Source: Oceanobacillus saliphilus
GTDB lineage: Bacteria > Bacillota > Bacilli > Bacillales > Amphibacillaceae
NCBI RefSeq assembly: GCF_023522835.1
Contig: NZ_JALCZU010000003.1
Coordinates: 1-64,000 of the forward strand
Direction of reading: 5' to 3'
DNA length: 64,000 bases
Part shown: positions 34,364 through 44,563 of the stretch, piece by piece
Layout: each line of letters begins with the position of its first letter
How positions within the stretch are numbered: position 1 is the first letter of the stretch
Translations under genes and position numbers: made by a program
The notes under the pieces: model-generated
What the model saw: only the letters and a program-made list of their open reading frames with translations
Told to the model about the DNA's origin: nothing
Databases searched by the model: none

Positions 34364-35659
34364 TTATTGATTTGCTCCAGATACTTCAATCTGGTCATGG
34401 ATGCTCTGTACAGCTTCCTCCAAAACTTCATCAACTGGCTCGCCTTTTGAAATAAAGTTTAATGCATCATTAATCGGATCCCATACTTGTTGCATTGCTG
34501 GTACACTAGGCATTGGCTCGCCATAAGTAGTCTGCTCTGCAAACGCCGAAAAGATTGGGTCTTCCGCAATAACTGGATTTTCCATTGCATCGTCTCGCGG
34601 TGGGATTTCTCCTGCAACATCGTAATATATCATTGAATTATCATAGTTTGTTATATAAGCCATTAAGTCCTCTGCCCACTCTTTGTCCTCAGAGTAGTAG
34701 GAAAGCATGTAAGATTTCACACCAACAAATGATTTAGGATTTTCTCCATTATCCAATACTGGCAGTGGAGCAGCACCAAGATCATCTCCTAATGCTTCTG
34801 AATACTCACGAACCATCCATGGACCATTAATAACTGCAGATACTTTGCCCTCTTGGAAAAGACCATTCATTATATCAGGTGTCAAATCCTGTGGGATGTA
34901 TCCGTTTTCAAACCATGACTGAACTAGCTCTCCACCTTGAATAGATCCCTCATTTGCCAATCCTACATCGGAAATATCATAATTTCCTTCTTCGTTTGCA
35001 AATACATAGGCACCATTACCGGAGAAGAATGGATAAACAAAATAAAAGTTGGCAGCTTCCATCAAGAAACCAAATTCATCATTAGCGGCATTTGTATCGC
35101 GTTCAGCAATTGCCATTAACTCTTCCATTGTTCCCGGGGCCTCTTCAACTATTGACTTATTATAGAACATACCATATGTCTCGATGACAGCTGGATAACC
35201 CCAGTATTCGCCATCCAACTGTACAGCTTCAAGAGCAGTTTCTGTGTAATCGCCTTCCATATCACCTAAGTTTACTGAATCGACCAACCCACGCAATACT
35301 AAATCGCCAATACGGTCATGTGGCTGGAAAATAATATCTGGACCATTTCCGGCCGGTCCTTCAACATCAAGCTTTTCTACTTGCTCTAACATGTCAACTG
35401 GAATCATTTCTACTTCAATTCCTGTTTCTTCCGTATATTTCTCTGTAATTTCTCTTACAGCTTCTTCCTGTTTTTCTTCGGCATTTACCCAAAGTTTAAG
35501 TGAGTCTGGTTTCTCAGGCATATCTGTTGCACTAGCATCGCTTGTCCCTTCACTGGAACCTTCACTAGGTTCTGCTGGCTCCGCATCGTCTGGTCCACAA
35601 GCAGCTAACACGCCAACTATAAAGAATGTTGCGAATACATACATTAAAAACTTTTTCAT
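34364..35659 (-). CDS. mdxE: maltodextrin-binding lipoprotein MdxE/MalE
   Basis: A 431-residue lipoprotein: lipobox VLAAC (Cys21) followed by a Ser/Glu-rich linker, then a maltose-binding-protein fold (LKLWVNAEEKQEEAVREITE, GPDIIFQPHDRIGDL, FFSGNGAYVF, AVINGPWMVREY). It captures maltodextrins for the MdxFG permease. AATTAG-GAGG-type site (GGGGAGG) precedes the ATG. A promoter with a LacI/CcpA-type operator lies directly upstream. Confidence 0.92.
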   Translation of the reverse strand: MKKFLMYVFATFFIVGVLAACGPDDAEPAEPSEGSSEGTSDASATDMPEKPDSLKLWVNAEEKQEEAVREITEKYTEETGIEVEMIPVDMLEQVEKLDVEGPAGNGPDIIFQPHDRIGDLVLRGLVDSVNLGDMEGDYTETALEAVQLDGEYWGYPAVIETYGMFYNKSIVEEAPGTMEELMAIAERDTNAANDEFGFLMEAANFYFVYPFFSGNGAYVFANEEGNYDISDVGLANEGSIQGGELVQSWFENGYIPQDLTPDIMNGLFQEGKVSAVINGPWMVREYSEALGDDLGAAPLPVLDNGENPKSFVGVKSYMLSYYSEDKEWAEDLMAYITNYDNSMIYYDVAGEIPPRDDAMENPVIAEDPIFSAFAEQTTYGEPMPSVPAMQQVWDPINDALNFISKGEPVDEVLEEAVQSIHDQIEVSGANQ

Positions 35660-35707
35660 CTAATTAACCTCCCCAAGGTTTTTCATTTTGATAATAGACA
35701 CAAATAA

Positions 35708-35723
35708 TGAAAGCGTTTGCGCA
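35708..35723. promoter_or_regulatory. LacI/CcpA-type operator at the malE promoter
   Basis: TGAAAGCGTTTGCGCA (minus strand TGCGCAAACGCTTTCA) is palindromic about the central CG. It lies about 13 nt after the -10, where a repressor would act. It fits both a cre site and an operator for the neighbouring LacI-type protein. Confidence 0.65.
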
Positions 35724-35736
35724 CTATTACATTTTT

Positions 35737-35764
35737 ATTATACATCTTTTTCCATTTAAAACAA
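35737..35764 (-). promoter_or_regulatory. SigA promoter of mdxEFG
   Basis: On the minus strand TTGTTT (35764-35759), a 16-bp spacer and TATAAT (35742-35737). The operator follows immediately. Confidence 0.7.
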
Positions 35765-35896
35765 TACTTATTTTAGTAATTTATCAATTTATTAGATTAT
35801 GGTTGGCGCAATATTGTTAGAGCTTACATTAATCTAAGGCCGATTTATTTAACTTAGTATAATTGACTATCTTAATCGGAATAACATCATTCAATT

Positions 35897-35910
35897 TGCG
35901 CAACCGTTTG
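35897..35910. promoter_or_regulatory. second LacI-type operator candidate
   Basis: TGCGCAACCGTTTG resembles TGCGCAAACGCTTT of the main operator, about 180 bp further upstream, a distance at which looping by a LacI-type tetramer is possible. The rest of 35660-36158 has no gene. Confidence 0.35.
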
Positions 35911-36113
35911 TTCAAATAGAATCAGAAACATAGAATCTATCAATCACCAATAGACCTATATTCCGGTATTTGTATAACTTGCTGCCGCTCCCTCTTGTAA
36001 ATAATTGTCAAAACTAGGAATATATTAAATTGTCGTATAAAGGTGGTTTCAACCCAACAAGAACCTGTATTCTTGAAGTGCTAAACAATACAACTGTTTA
36101 CCAAATCTGAATT

Positions 36114-36151
36114 AAAGAGAGGACAAAATATTTTTATTTCGACCTCTCTTT
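36114..36151. terminator. terminator of malL
   Basis: AAAGAGAGG and CCTCTCTTT pair around a 20-nt A/T loop that can pair further. The following U-run is poor. It lies just after the malL stop at 36159. Confidence 0.5.
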
Positions 36152-36158
36152 ACTATTA

Positions 36159-37814
36159 CTATGCTTTAATTCTGTAAACTCTTGCTTCATATGGTTTAAG
36201 GGTTACCTCTTCATATTCACCATAATTTCCAAGTAGTAGTTCTCTTACTGTCGCCTGTAATTCAGATGGAAGAACGAACGCCGTCCCTTCAGCAAATAAA
36301 TTAGCAACTATTAAGAATTCCTCATTTTCGAATGTTCTTGTATACGCATAAATTTGATCATCGTCTTCCAAAATAATATTATAATTACCATAAACAAGAC
36401 CGAGATGAGTCTTTCTAAGTTGAATCAATTTTTTATAATAATGGTAGATGGAGTCAGGATTCTTCACATCCTTAGCAACATTAATTTCCGTATAGTTTGG
36501 GTTTACCTTCAGCCACGGCTTACCTTCTGTAAACCCTCCATTTTTCTCATTATTCCACTGCATCGGAGTTCTTGAATTGTCACGGCCTGTTTTCCAAATG
36601 ATTTCCATAATATCTTCAGCAGGTGTGCCTTCTCCAACCTCATTGTAATACATATTTTTTGCTCCTACATCGTTGTAATCCTCGATAGAAGGGTACTGCA
36701 CATTGGTCATACCGATTTCCTGACCTTGGTAAATAAACGGAGTTCCTTGCATTAGAAAGTACATTGTTGCCAGACATTTGGCAGATTCGACGCGATATTC
36801 ATCGCTGTTACCCCAAGTGGAAACAGAACGAGGCTGATCATGATTTTCCAAAAAAAGGGCATTCCAGCCGATACCATCCAAGCCTTTTTGCCATTTTGTC
36901 ATTGTTGCTTTAAATGCATGAATATCCAGACCTTTGTCAGTATCCTTTCCCCAAAGGTCCAAATGCTCGAATTGGAAAATCATATTGAATTTCCCGTTCT
37001 CTTCACCTACCCATTCATCGGCTTCTTCCAAATGGACACCATTTGCTTCTCCGACAGTCATAATGTCGTATTTGGCCAGTGATTCATTTTTAAATTCCTC
37101 AAGAAATTCCTGAATGCCTTCGCGATTCATGTGGCCTTTAAAAGAAGGGACATATTTTTTATTTTTTGGATTAGGCAAATCCGGAAATCCTTTGACTTTT
37201 TTAATATGTGAAATGGCGTCCACCCTGAAGCCGTCAATTCCTTTATCAAGCCACCAGTTAATCATTTTGTACAATTCTTTGCGTACAACCGGATTTTCCC
37301 AGTTCAGATCAGGTTGTTTTTTTGAAAACACATGAAGAAAATATTCTTTTGTATTTTCATCATATTCCCATGCCGATCCACCAAAAATGGACTCCCAGTT
37401 ATTCGGCTCTTTGCCGGCTATTCCGGGATGCCATATATAGTAATCCCGGTAAGGATTATTTTTGGATGAACGCGATTCAATGAACCAAGGGTGCTCATCA
37501 GATGTATGATTAATTACGAGATCCATGATCAATTTCATATCACGGCGATGCACTTCCTGCAATAGTTGATTAAAGTCATCCATCGTTCCAAACTCATCCA
37601 TAATATCCTGGTAATCACTAATATCATAGCCATTATCATCGTTTGGTGACTTATAGATTGGACTGATCCAAATAACATCAATTCCCAGTTCTTTCAGATA
37701 ATCCAGCTTTGAAATTACTCCTTGGATATCACCGATACCATCTCCATTCGAATCCATAAAACTCCGCGGATAGACTTGATATGCAACCGCCTCTTTCCAC
37801 CATACTCTTTTCAT
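36159..37814 (-). CDS. malL: oligo-1,6-glucosidase / alpha-glucosidase MalL (GH13)
   Basis: A 551-residue GH13 enzyme closely similar to B. subtilis MalL. Catalytic residues are nucleophile Asp199 (GFRVDAIS), acid/base Glu256 (TVGEANG) and Asp326 (NHDQPRS). The start WWKEAVAYQVYPRSFMDSNG and NGYDISDYQDIMDEFGTM are family constants. It is cytoplasmic and releases glucose from isomaltose, maltose and short dextrins brought in by MdxEFG. The residue after the nucleophile is Ala, where Val (alpha-1,6) or Thr (alpha-1,4) is usual, so linkage preference is open. AGGAGG precedes the ATG. It follows the DUF624 gene by 34 nt. Confidence 0.92.
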   Translation of the reverse strand: MKRVWWKEAVAYQVYPRSFMDSNGDGIGDIQGVISKLDYLKELGIDVIWISPIYKSPNDDNGYDISDYQDIMDEFGTMDDFNQLLQEVHRRDMKLIMDLVINHTSDEHPWFIESRSSKNNPYRDYYIWHPGIAGKEPNNWESIFGGSAWEYDENTKEYFLHVFSKKQPDLNWENPVVRKELYKMINWWLDKGIDGFRVDAISHIKKVKGFPDLPNPKNKKYVPSFKGHMNREGIQEFLEEFKNESLAKYDIMTVGEANGVHLEEADEWVGEENGKFNMIFQFEHLDLWGKDTDKGLDIHAFKATMTKWQKGLDGIGWNALFLENHDQPRSVSTWGNSDEYRVESAKCLATMYFLMQGTPFIYQGQEIGMTNVQYPSIEDYNDVGAKNMYYNEVGEGTPAEDIMEIIWKTGRDNSRTPMQWNNEKNGGFTEGKPWLKVNPNYTEINVAKDVKNPDSIYHYYKKLIQLRKTHLGLVYGNYNIILEDDDQIYAYTRTFENEEFLIVANLFAEGTAFVLPSELQATVRELLLGNYGEYEEVTLKPYEARVYRIKA

Positions 37815-37848
37815 ACTTATCCTCCTAGACTTCAGTTTCTATTAGACA

Positions 37849-38571
37849 TTAACTTTTATTTCCCTGATTCCTCGTCAAGCTTAAATATAATCGGTAAAAT
37901 GCAGAAAATGAGATGAATGCTAGCAATGACCAGGTGAAGAAAGGTAATAAAAAATGAATTGTATTAAAACTCATAATCAATAGAAGTCCATTTCCCAAAA
38001 GGATTGTAAAAAATAACAAAGGACTGCCAATAGTTACATACAGCGTATTTTTCAAAATCGACCCTAGTTTCATATTATAATGAACTGCTACTGAGAAAAA
38101 ATTGATTGTATATACAAATAAAACTGCTCCCATAATGACAAAGGCGAACATGAGAATAATACTTACTTGACTAAAATAATAATAATCCACGCCCCATATA
38201 AGCCATAGAATGGTTAAAAAGGTTCCTCCCAATAAGCTTTTTCTGTAGTTTTCTTTATAATAGCGCCAGTATGATCTAATAAGTCCATCATTTTCTTTAT
38301 CATTATCTATTATCCAGTCCCTTACTGTGGCAAAAATTGCAGCTGTAGCAGGAAAAAATAAAAAAGGCGTTATCACAAGAAGTAGAGGTAATAGTATTGA
38401 CACATTGCTCATTTGCTCAGCAAATAAAATACTTACTACAATGAAAACAATCGGTAAATTGAAGAAAATCCAAAGTAAATTAATAACAGAAAACCTCATG
38501 ATCCATTCACTTAGAACATATAAGCCGCCTATTAATCCTGAGTTTTTCAACCTATTCTCATCTCCCGCCAA
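37849..38571 (-). CDS. DUF624 (YesL-like) membrane protein
   Basis: A 240-residue protein with about five to six membrane helices. The N-terminal SGLIGGLYVLSEWIMRFSVI and NLLWIFFNLPIV match the DUF624/YesL family, which travels with carbohydrate ABC operons and has no proven function. The frame starts at a TTG at 38571 without a clear ribosome site; a TTG at 38550, nearer the usual family start, is equally possible. It leads into malL. Confidence 0.75.
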   Translation of the reverse strand: MAGDENRLKNSGLIGGLYVLSEWIMRFSVINLLWIFFNLPIVFIVVSILFAEQMSNVSILLPLLLVITPFLFFPATAAIFATVRDWIIDNDKENDGLIRSYWRYYKENYRKSLLGGTFLTILWLIWGVDYYYFSQVSIILMFAFVIMGAVLFVYTINFFSVAVHYNMKLGSILKNTLYVTIGSPLLFFTILLGNGLLLIMSFNTIHFLLPFFTWSLLAFISFSAFYRLYLSLTRNQGNKS

Positions 38572-38654
38572 TTTAAAGATTATTTTTGCAGAGTCAGTTT
38601 CTCTCCATTCAAGTTAATACCATAAAATTCTCTTAAAGAGAGCCATCCACCGGA

Positions 38655-39623
38655 TTAGGCCCACCACATCTCTGCAGGTGATTCCTCGATATTGACTGAT
38701 TTGAGATTTTTGACTGCTGCCTTAAATCCTTCATCGATTGACATAATCGGATCTTCATGTTCAATGCTTATAACATAATCATAACCGTAAGTCCTTAATG
38801 CACTTACAATATTCGACCATTCCTGGATGCTATGACCGTAGCCAACAGATCGAAAACTCCATGCACGAGTCTGAACCTTTGAATATGCCTGCATATCTGT
38901 TAAACCGTACATATTGACATTATCCTGATCAATGTATGTGTCTTTGGCATGAAAATGATGGATTGCATTTTCTTTACCTAAAATTTTTATTGCCGCTACC
39001 GGATCGATTCCCTGCCACCATAAATGGCTTGGATCAAGATTTGCTCCAATGGTATCATGTGTCGCTTCTCTTAGTTTCAGCAATGTATATGGTGTGTGTA
39101 CGAGAAATCCCGCATGAAGCTCCAAACCAATTTTAACACCGTGATCTTTGGCATATTGTCCTTGTTCTTTCCAATATGGGATTAGTTTTTCTTCCCATTG
39201 CCATTCTAAAATATCAGCGTACTCCGTTGGCCAAGGGGTTACCGGCCAATTCGGATATTTAGAATCTTCATTGGACCCAGGTGTTCCCGAAAAGGTATTT
39301 ACTACTGGAACACCGAGTAATTCAGCCAGCCTGACCGTTTTCGTAAATGCATCATGGGACGATTCAGCATGCTTTTTATTTGGTGAGATTGGATTATCAT
39401 GGCAGCTGAATGCGCTGATTGTTAAACCGCGTGACTCGACTTTCTCCATAAAGGCTTTTCTCTTATCATTGCTTGCAAGTAATTCATCTACGTTGCAATG
39501 TGCGTTGCCGGGATTTCCACCTGTACCGATCTCTACTGCCTTCAATCCTGCATCACTGACATGGTCGAGCATTTCTTCAAACGGCTTGTTTGCAAATAAA
39601 ACCGTAAATACACCAAGTTTCAT
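38655..39623 (-). CDS. TIM-barrel sugar isomerase/epimerase
   Basis: A 322-residue AP-endonuclease-2-like barrel (xylose isomerase-like). VEIGTGGNPGNAHC, IGLELHAGFLVHTPYTL (metal Glu), GANLDPSHLWWQGIDPV, HHFHAKDT and SIEHEDPIMSIDEG provide the expected metal-binding Glu/Asp/His set. Members isomerise or epimerise keto-sugars. It is the last gene of a unit with two Gfo/Idh oxidoreductases (16-nt gap) and a ThuA-like protein, which together suggest handling of an oxidised sugar. The exact substrate is unknown. Confidence 0.85.
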   Translation of the reverse strand: MKLGVFTVLFANKPFEEMLDHVSDAGLKAVEIGTGGNPGNAHCNVDELLASNDKRKAFMEKVESRGLTISAFSCHDNPISPNKKHAESSHDAFTKTVRLAELLGVPVVNTFSGTPGSNEDSKYPNWPVTPWPTEYADILEWQWEEKLIPYWKEQGQYAKDHGVKIGLELHAGFLVHTPYTLLKLREATHDTIGANLDPSHLWWQGIDPVAAIKILGKENAIHHFHAKDTYIDQDNVNMYGLTDMQAYSKVQTRAWSFRSVGYGHSIQEWSNIVSALRTYGYDYVISIEHEDPIMSIDEGFKAAVKNLKSVNIEESPAEMWWA

Positions 39624-39639
39624 TTTTCATAACCTCGCT

Positions 39640-40674
39640 TCACTGTAATTTTATGCTTGAACCCTTTTCACTGCTTCTATAGATTGCTTCTATTAATTTA
39701 GTTACCTTCATTGACTCTTTTGGTTTGCAGCGTAATTCTGCTTCACCGAGACAGCTTTCTGCAAAATTCCTTGCCTGGAGAACGTCAACGTCCTGAGGAT
39801 TTTCTTCTATCTCCGTAGTCGTCGTCATAAAAACTCCATGCTCCGGCCGATAAATTTCAAGCGGGAAGACATTAAGACCTCCATCAACTCCAGATATGCT
39901 TATATTTGTTATATCTTCTTTTATATTTGCTGCCCATGAACATTCAAATAACATCGAACTGCCATCTTTAAATTTAATATACGCGGATACATGATCGTCG
40001 ACTTGAAATATTTCATGATTAAAGGTTCCCCACTCGTTAATCTGACTAGGGATTTTACTTAATTTATTATAAGCAGTACCCATTACCTCAACAGGCTCCG
40101 GTCCATTTAACAACCAAAGTGACAAGTCAAGAAAGTGACATCCCCAATCGATCAAACTGCCGCCACCTTGCAGTTCTTTGTTTGTAAAAACTCCCCACCC
40201 CGGAACTTTCCGGCGTCTTAGAGCCTGAACCCGTGTTACAAGTGGGTCTCCAACTTTACTCATCGCCTGCTTTGCAATTCGGGATGTTTCCATAAAACGA
40301 TAATGGTAGGCAATCGATAAGATTTTATTTGCTTTTTGCGAAGCAGCCAGCATCGCTTCACATTCACTTACAGATATAGCCATTGGTTTTTCACAAAATA
40401 CATGTACCCCTGCTTCCAAAGCTGCAATCGCTATCTCTGCATGGAACTTGTTTGGAGTACAAATGGTTACAGCATCAACCATCTCAAAAAGATCCTCGTA
40501 ATTTGCAAATACGTTTGGGATATGAAACTTTTTTGCCACTTCCTCTGCCCGGGTTTGATCCAAGTCCTGTACAGCGGTTATTTCAACTATTTCAGGTATG
40601 GCGAGATAGGCTGGAATGTGCCTGCTCTGTGCAATGCCGCCTACCCCGATCATTCCCATTTTTAATTTCTTCAT
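39640..40674 (-). CDS. Gfo/Idh/MocA family oxidoreductase 2
   Basis: A 344-residue NAD(P)-dependent sugar dehydrogenase. The Rossmann loop is MIGVGGIAQSRHIPAY, the catalytic Lys is in HVFCEKPMA, and GGSLIDWGCHFLDLSLWLL carries the conserved Asp/His. It overlaps the first oxidoreductase gene by 4 nt (ATGA). The two dehydrogenases are only distantly alike, so they probably act on successive steps or different sugars. Confidence 0.88.
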   Translation of the reverse strand: MKKLKMGMIGVGGIAQSRHIPAYLAIPEIVEITAVQDLDQTRAEEVAKKFHIPNVFANYEDLFEMVDAVTICTPNKFHAEIAIAALEAGVHVFCEKPMAISVSECEAMLAASQKANKILSIAYHYRFMETSRIAKQAMSKVGDPLVTRVQALRRRKVPGWGVFTNKELQGGGSLIDWGCHFLDLSLWLLNGPEPVEVMGTAYNKLSKIPSQINEWGTFNHEIFQVDDHVSAYIKFKDGSSMLFECSWAANIKEDITNISISGVDGGLNVFPLEIYRPEHGVFMTTTTEIEENPQDVDVLQARNFAESCLGEAELRCKPKESMKVTKLIEAIYRSSEKGSSIKLQ

Positions 40675-41711
40675 TTTGATTCCTTCTCCAGCTGATAAAT
40701 ACGATTGGTTTTGACAGATTCGAGTGCACCTAAAATTACTTCCAATGATTTCTTACCTTCAATTCCATTAATTAAAGGTTCCGAGTCATGAAGGATTGAA
40801 TCTACAAAGTGATTAATTACATGGGTCGTTGTCTGTCCGCCTTCTTCATTGGACTGGATGCCACCAAGTTCATAGTTGACGACTTCTCCATTTTTATATT
40901 GCACAATAAGAGAATAATCTGGATGGTCTTCCAAACGTACTATTGCATTTTCCCCGTATATGATGGTTGAATTATCTTCTTTTGCCGTATATGCCCAGCT
41001 TGCTGCCAAAGTTCCGATAATTCCCTTTTCTGTTTTCAAAATCAATGTCGCATTATCATCAACATCTGTATTTTCTTTTGCACTTGTCTCTACAAAAGCT
41101 CCAACCTCAACAAATTCTTCATTCAATAGATATCGAAGCAGGTCAGCCTTATGTACTCCAAGGTCGCCCATTGCTCCAATAAAGGCCTCATCTTTTTTGA
41201 AAAACCAGCTTTCTTTTCCATCTGCGCTCCAGCCCTCGGGACCCCCATGACCAAACGTTGTTCGAAAGCTGTAGATTTTCCCTACTTCCCCTTGTTGAAT
41301 CAGTTTTCTAGCCTTTTGATGTGAGGCTACAAATCGTTGATTATGACCAATCATTAACTTTTTATTATTTGCTTCAGCGGCTTTTATCATTTCTTCTGCC
41401 TCTGTTTTTGATGTAGCCATAGGTTTTTCGCATAATACATGACAACCCGCATTCAAAGCAGCGATACTTACAGGAGCATGCAAATAGTTAGGAAGGCAAA
41501 CACTTACTGCTTCAATTCTCTCTGATTTCAATAGCTGTTCATAGTTTGTATAAGATTTTGCATCATAAATTTCCGCAGCATCTTTCGCTCTTGATTCAAC
41601 AATATCGCATACCGCAACAATATTTACTTCCGGATTGCTGGCATATTCCACCAAATGACGATGTCTGGCGATGCTTCCACAGCCAATCACTGCTACACGA
41701 AGTTTTGACAT
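40671..41711 (-). CDS. Gfo/Idh/MocA family oxidoreductase 1
   Basis: A 346-residue member of the same superfamily: IGCGSIARHRHLVEYASNPE at the N-terminus binds NAD(P), HVLCEKPMA holds the catalytic Lys, and AMGDLGVHKADLLRYLL the active-site His. AAGGAGG precedes the ATG at 41711. ThuA lies 27 nt upstream. In rhizobia ThuA-ThuB pairs oxidise disaccharides at C3; by analogy this protein could be a 3-dehydrogenase. Confidence 0.88.
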   Translation of the reverse strand: MSKLRVAVIGCGSIARHRHLVEYASNPEVNIVAVCDIVESRAKDAAEIYDAKSYTNYEQLLKSERIEAVSVCLPNYLHAPVSIAALNAGCHVLCEKPMATSKTEAEEMIKAAEANNKKLMIGHNQRFVASHQKARKLIQQGEVGKIYSFRTTFGHGGPEGWSADGKESWFFKKDEAFIGAMGDLGVHKADLLRYLLNEEFVEVGAFVETSAKENTDVDDNATLILKTEKGIIGTLAASWAYTAKEDNSTIIYGENAIVRLEDHPDYSLIVQYKNGEVVNYELGGIQSNEEGGQTTTHVINHFVDSILHDSEPLINGIEGKKSLEVILGALESVKTNRIYQLEKESK

Positions 41712-41738
41712 AATAGAGATCCTCCTTTACCGAAGCAA

Positions 41739-42461
41739 TTATTTTTCCGTAATTTTTTCCAAGGCTTGTGCATTTCCGTAAACATGTCTTGGAGTATTAC
41801 TGGTATTTGCCCAGTTTACTGCGTTTTTAATAATGCGTTGGACACCTTTGTTATAGTATGTAGGATATGTTTCATGCCCAGGTCGGAAATAGAATATCTT
41901 CCCTCTACCACGTTTGAACGTCGCACCGCTTCGGAACACTTCTCCTCCTTCAAACCAGCTTACGAAGACTAGTTCATCAGGTGTAGGAATATCAAAATGT
42001 TCACCATACATTTCTTCCTGCTCAAGCTCGATATATTCGCCAAGTCCTTCGGTAATCGCATGTGTTGGATCCACTACCCAAATTCGTTCCTTTTCTCCTG
42101 CTTCACGCCATTTAAGGTCACAACTGGTACCCATTAGCTTTTTAAAAACTTTGGAAAAATGCCCTGAATGCAATACAATTAATCCCATACCATCCAATAC
42201 ACGCTGCTGGACCTTTTCAACGACCTCATCTTTCACCTCATCATGGGCTACATGGCCCCACCAAACTAATACATCCGTCTCACTTAATACATCGTCGGTC
42301 AATCCGTGATCCTTCTCGTCCAAGGTTGCTGTCTTCACTTGAATATCTTCTTCTTGAAGAAATTCTGCAATAGCTCCGTGAATTCCTGTTGGATAAATAG
42401 CTGAAACTGCTGAATTTGTTTTTTCATGACGGTTCTCATTCCATACGACTACGTTCATCAT
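41739..42461 (-). CDS. ThuA-like (trehalose utilisation) protein
   Basis: A 240-residue ThuA/class I glutamine amidotransferase-like protein: [59 protein letters not shown] and [18 protein letters not shown] are typical. The family acts with Gfo/Idh dehydrogenases on keto-sugars, chemistry still debated. The frame runs up to 42494, but GGAGAG is 6 nt before the ATG at 42461, the start used. It heads a unit with its own operator, separate from the ABC importer upstream. Confidence 0.85.
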   Translation of the reverse strand: MMNVVVWNENRHEKTNSAVSAIYPTGIHGAIAEFLQEEDIQVKTATLDEKDHGLTDDVLSETDVLVWWGHVAHDEVKDEVVEKVQQRVLDGMGLIVLHSGHFSKVFKKLMGTSCDLKWREAGEKERIWVVDPTHAITEGLGEYIELEQEEMYGEHFDIPTPDELVFVSWFEGGEVFRSGATFKRGRGKIFYFRPGHETYPTYYNKGVQRIIKNAVNWANTSNTPRHVYGNAQALEKITEK

Positions 42462-42490
42462 TTTATACTCTCCTTTATTGTTAAATATGG

Positions 42491-42503
42491 GCAATCGTTT
42501 GCA
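42491..42503. promoter_or_regulatory. LacI-type operator before thuA
   Basis: GCAATCGTTTGCA (minus strand TGCAAACGATTGC) is a near-perfect palindrome 30 nt before the start. The same TGCAAACGATT occurs at 46061-46071 and related forms at 45986-46001 and 46268-46280, so one regulator probably controls both units. Confidence 0.6.
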
Positions 42504-42718
42504 TTTGAGCGTGCAAAAGAGTTATTACACGTACTTTATGCACCTTTGTACATGAGAGATGAATCTCTCACTTTAATTACACAGTTGGGATAATAAGATG
42601 AATTCTTTGCTCATTGGGTGTTCCATGAAATACTTTAATCATCTTTATAACAATATGTCTAAGTTTGCTAAACTTCCTAAAAATGAATTATAAAACGAAT
42701 GGTTGAGGGAACTGCAAA

Positions 42719-43537
42719 TTATTTTACAGCTCCTTCAGATACCCCTTTAATAATATGTTTTTGTGCAAAGAAGTAAATAATTATCACCGGTATAATCGCA
42801 ATAGTTAATCCCGCCAATGCTAAGTGCCATTGTTTTGTGTACTGTCCAAAGAAAAAGAACATTTTCAATGGAATAGTTGCCTGATCTGAACTTAATACAA
42901 GGGAAGGCAGTAAAAAATCATTCCATATCCAAATTAAATTCAAAATCATTACCGTAACAGATATTGGTTTAAACATTGGAAAGATAATTTTCCAGAATAA
43001 TTGCCATCTATTTGCACCATCGATTGTTGCTGCTTCATCCATTGTTTTTGGTATTCCAGTCATCGCTCCGTGATAAAGGAATATCGATAAACTTGACCCA
43101 AATCCCAAATACATAAAGATTAATCCTGATCGGTTAAGCATATCTGCCTGGCCAAATAGCGATACAAGCGGAATCATAACAGCCTGAAACGGAATGAGCA
43201 TAGCAGCTACAAAAATCATAAATATACCCGCACTTAGCTTGCTTGTGTTTCGAGCTAAAGCATAACCAGCCATTGATGAGAAAATGATAATAATACCAAC
43301 ACTTACAACTGAGATTAAGACAGAGTTAAATAAGGAACTAGCAAAATCTAGATCGATGAAAGCCTGTCTAAAATTGTCAAATGTCCATTCGGTTGGCAAC
43401 CCTAAAACATCTGTAAAGATACCATTCTTTGTTTTAAACGCATTTACAACCATCAAGTAAAATGGGGATAACCACAATAAAGCAAGCAAGATTCCAACTA
43501 TTTGCAACAACATTTTATTTCGCTTTTTTTCCTTCAT
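42719..43537 (-). CDS. ABC sugar permease, MalG type (third importer)
   Basis: A 272-residue permease with six helices; EAA loop TMDEAATIDGANRWQLFWKI and C-terminus HIIKGVSEGAVK typical of CUT1 carriers. Its ATG shares one base with the stop of the partner permease (TAATG). No ATPase gene follows. Confidence 0.88.
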   Translation of the reverse strand: MKEKKRNKMLLQIVGILLALLWLSPFYLMVVNAFKTKNGIFTDVLGLPTEWTFDNFRQAFIDLDFASSLFNSVLISVVSVGIIIIFSSMAGYALARNTSKLSAGIFMIFVAAMLIPFQAVMIPLVSLFGQADMLNRSGLIFMYLGFGSSLSIFLYHGAMTGIPKTMDEAATIDGANRWQLFWKIIFPMFKPISVTVMILNLIWIWNDFLLPSLVLSSDQATIPLKMFFFFGQYTKQWHLALAGLTIAIIPVIIIYFFAQKHIIKGVSEGAVK

Positions 43538-44397
43538 TATAGGTCAACCTCCCTTTTCTTGTTGTAATAAACCTGCGTCAATGCTACAGCAGCAACAAGA
43601 ATAAAGAAAATTACCGCCTTGGCCTGCGCATATGCCATGTTGTAATCACTGAAAGCTGTATTATATATATCCATCGCAACCATCTGCGTTGAGTTATATG
43701 GTCCCCCACCAGTTAATGCAAGGTTCTGATCATAAAGTTTGAATGCATTGGATAATGTAAGAAACAAACTAATTGTGAAAGCAGGTGCAATAAGCGGGAA
43801 CGTTACATTCCAAAATCTTTGGAATGGATTTGCTCCATCGATTTCAGCCGCTTCAATTAGTTCTCCTGGTACACCTTCCAAATAAGCAATATATATAATC
43901 ATTATATAACCGCCGTATTGCCATGTATTTAGAATAACGAGCCCCCAAAAGCCTGTTCCGGTTGTCGATAACCAGCCCTGCAGCCATTCGATGCCAAGCA
44001 GACTGCCAACACTGTCAAACGCACTGATGAAAATAAACTGCCAGATAAAACCTAGAATTAGTCCACCAATCAGGTTAGGCATAAAGAAGACTGTTCTTAA
44101 AATGTTGCTGGACTTCATTTTCTGTGTAACGAGTAAAGCTAAACCTAATCCAATAACGTTTACCAGAATAATAGAAACAACGGCAAACTTAATTGTAAAC
44201 CAGATTGAATTGAGAAATTCCCTGTCCTGAAATAAATTGATATAATGTTCCATCCCCAAAAATTGAGTAGCTCGTAAGCCATTCCAATCCGTGAAGGAGA
44301 AAATAAATCCATATATAAACGGAACAAAAACTACAAGCCCTAATGCTAGTAGGGTTGGTGTAACAAATAACCAGAATGATAAACTTCTATTTTTCAA
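43537..44397 (-). CDS. ABC sugar permease, MalF type (third importer)
   Basis: A 286-residue permease with six helices; EAA loop LIEAAEIDGANPFQRFWNVT. The open frame extends to 44451, but GGAGG lies inside that extension, 8 nt before a TTG at 44397 (MKNRSLSFWLFVTPTLLALG), which gives the usual N-terminus and is the start used. It follows the binding-protein gene after a 225-nt gap with two hairpins. Confidence 0.85.
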   Translation of the reverse strand: MKNRSLSFWLFVTPTLLALGLVVFVPFIYGFIFSFTDWNGLRATQFLGMEHYINLFQDREFLNSIWFTIKFAVVSIILVNVIGLGLALLVTQKMKSSNILRTVFFMPNLIGGLILGFIWQFIFISAFDSVGSLLGIEWLQGWLSTTGTGFWGLVILNTWQYGGYIMIIYIAYLEGVPGELIEAAEIDGANPFQRFWNVTFPLIAPAFTISLFLTLSNAFKLYDQNLALTGGGPYNSTQMVAMDIYNTAFSDYNMAYAQAKAVIFFILVAAVALTQVYYNKKREVDL

Positions 44398-44563
44398 TAC
44401 TAGCACCTCCACTCTTTCAAAAATATTTTCCATAAACCAAACTTCATTCAATGGACTATTTCTCCTGTTGGATATAAAGTAAAAGATCTTTCACAGGCAG
44501 TAGACCCTAGTTACCTTATTAAGAGGGAGCTTACTGCCCGTAAAAGTGAGGTAGAACGAGAGA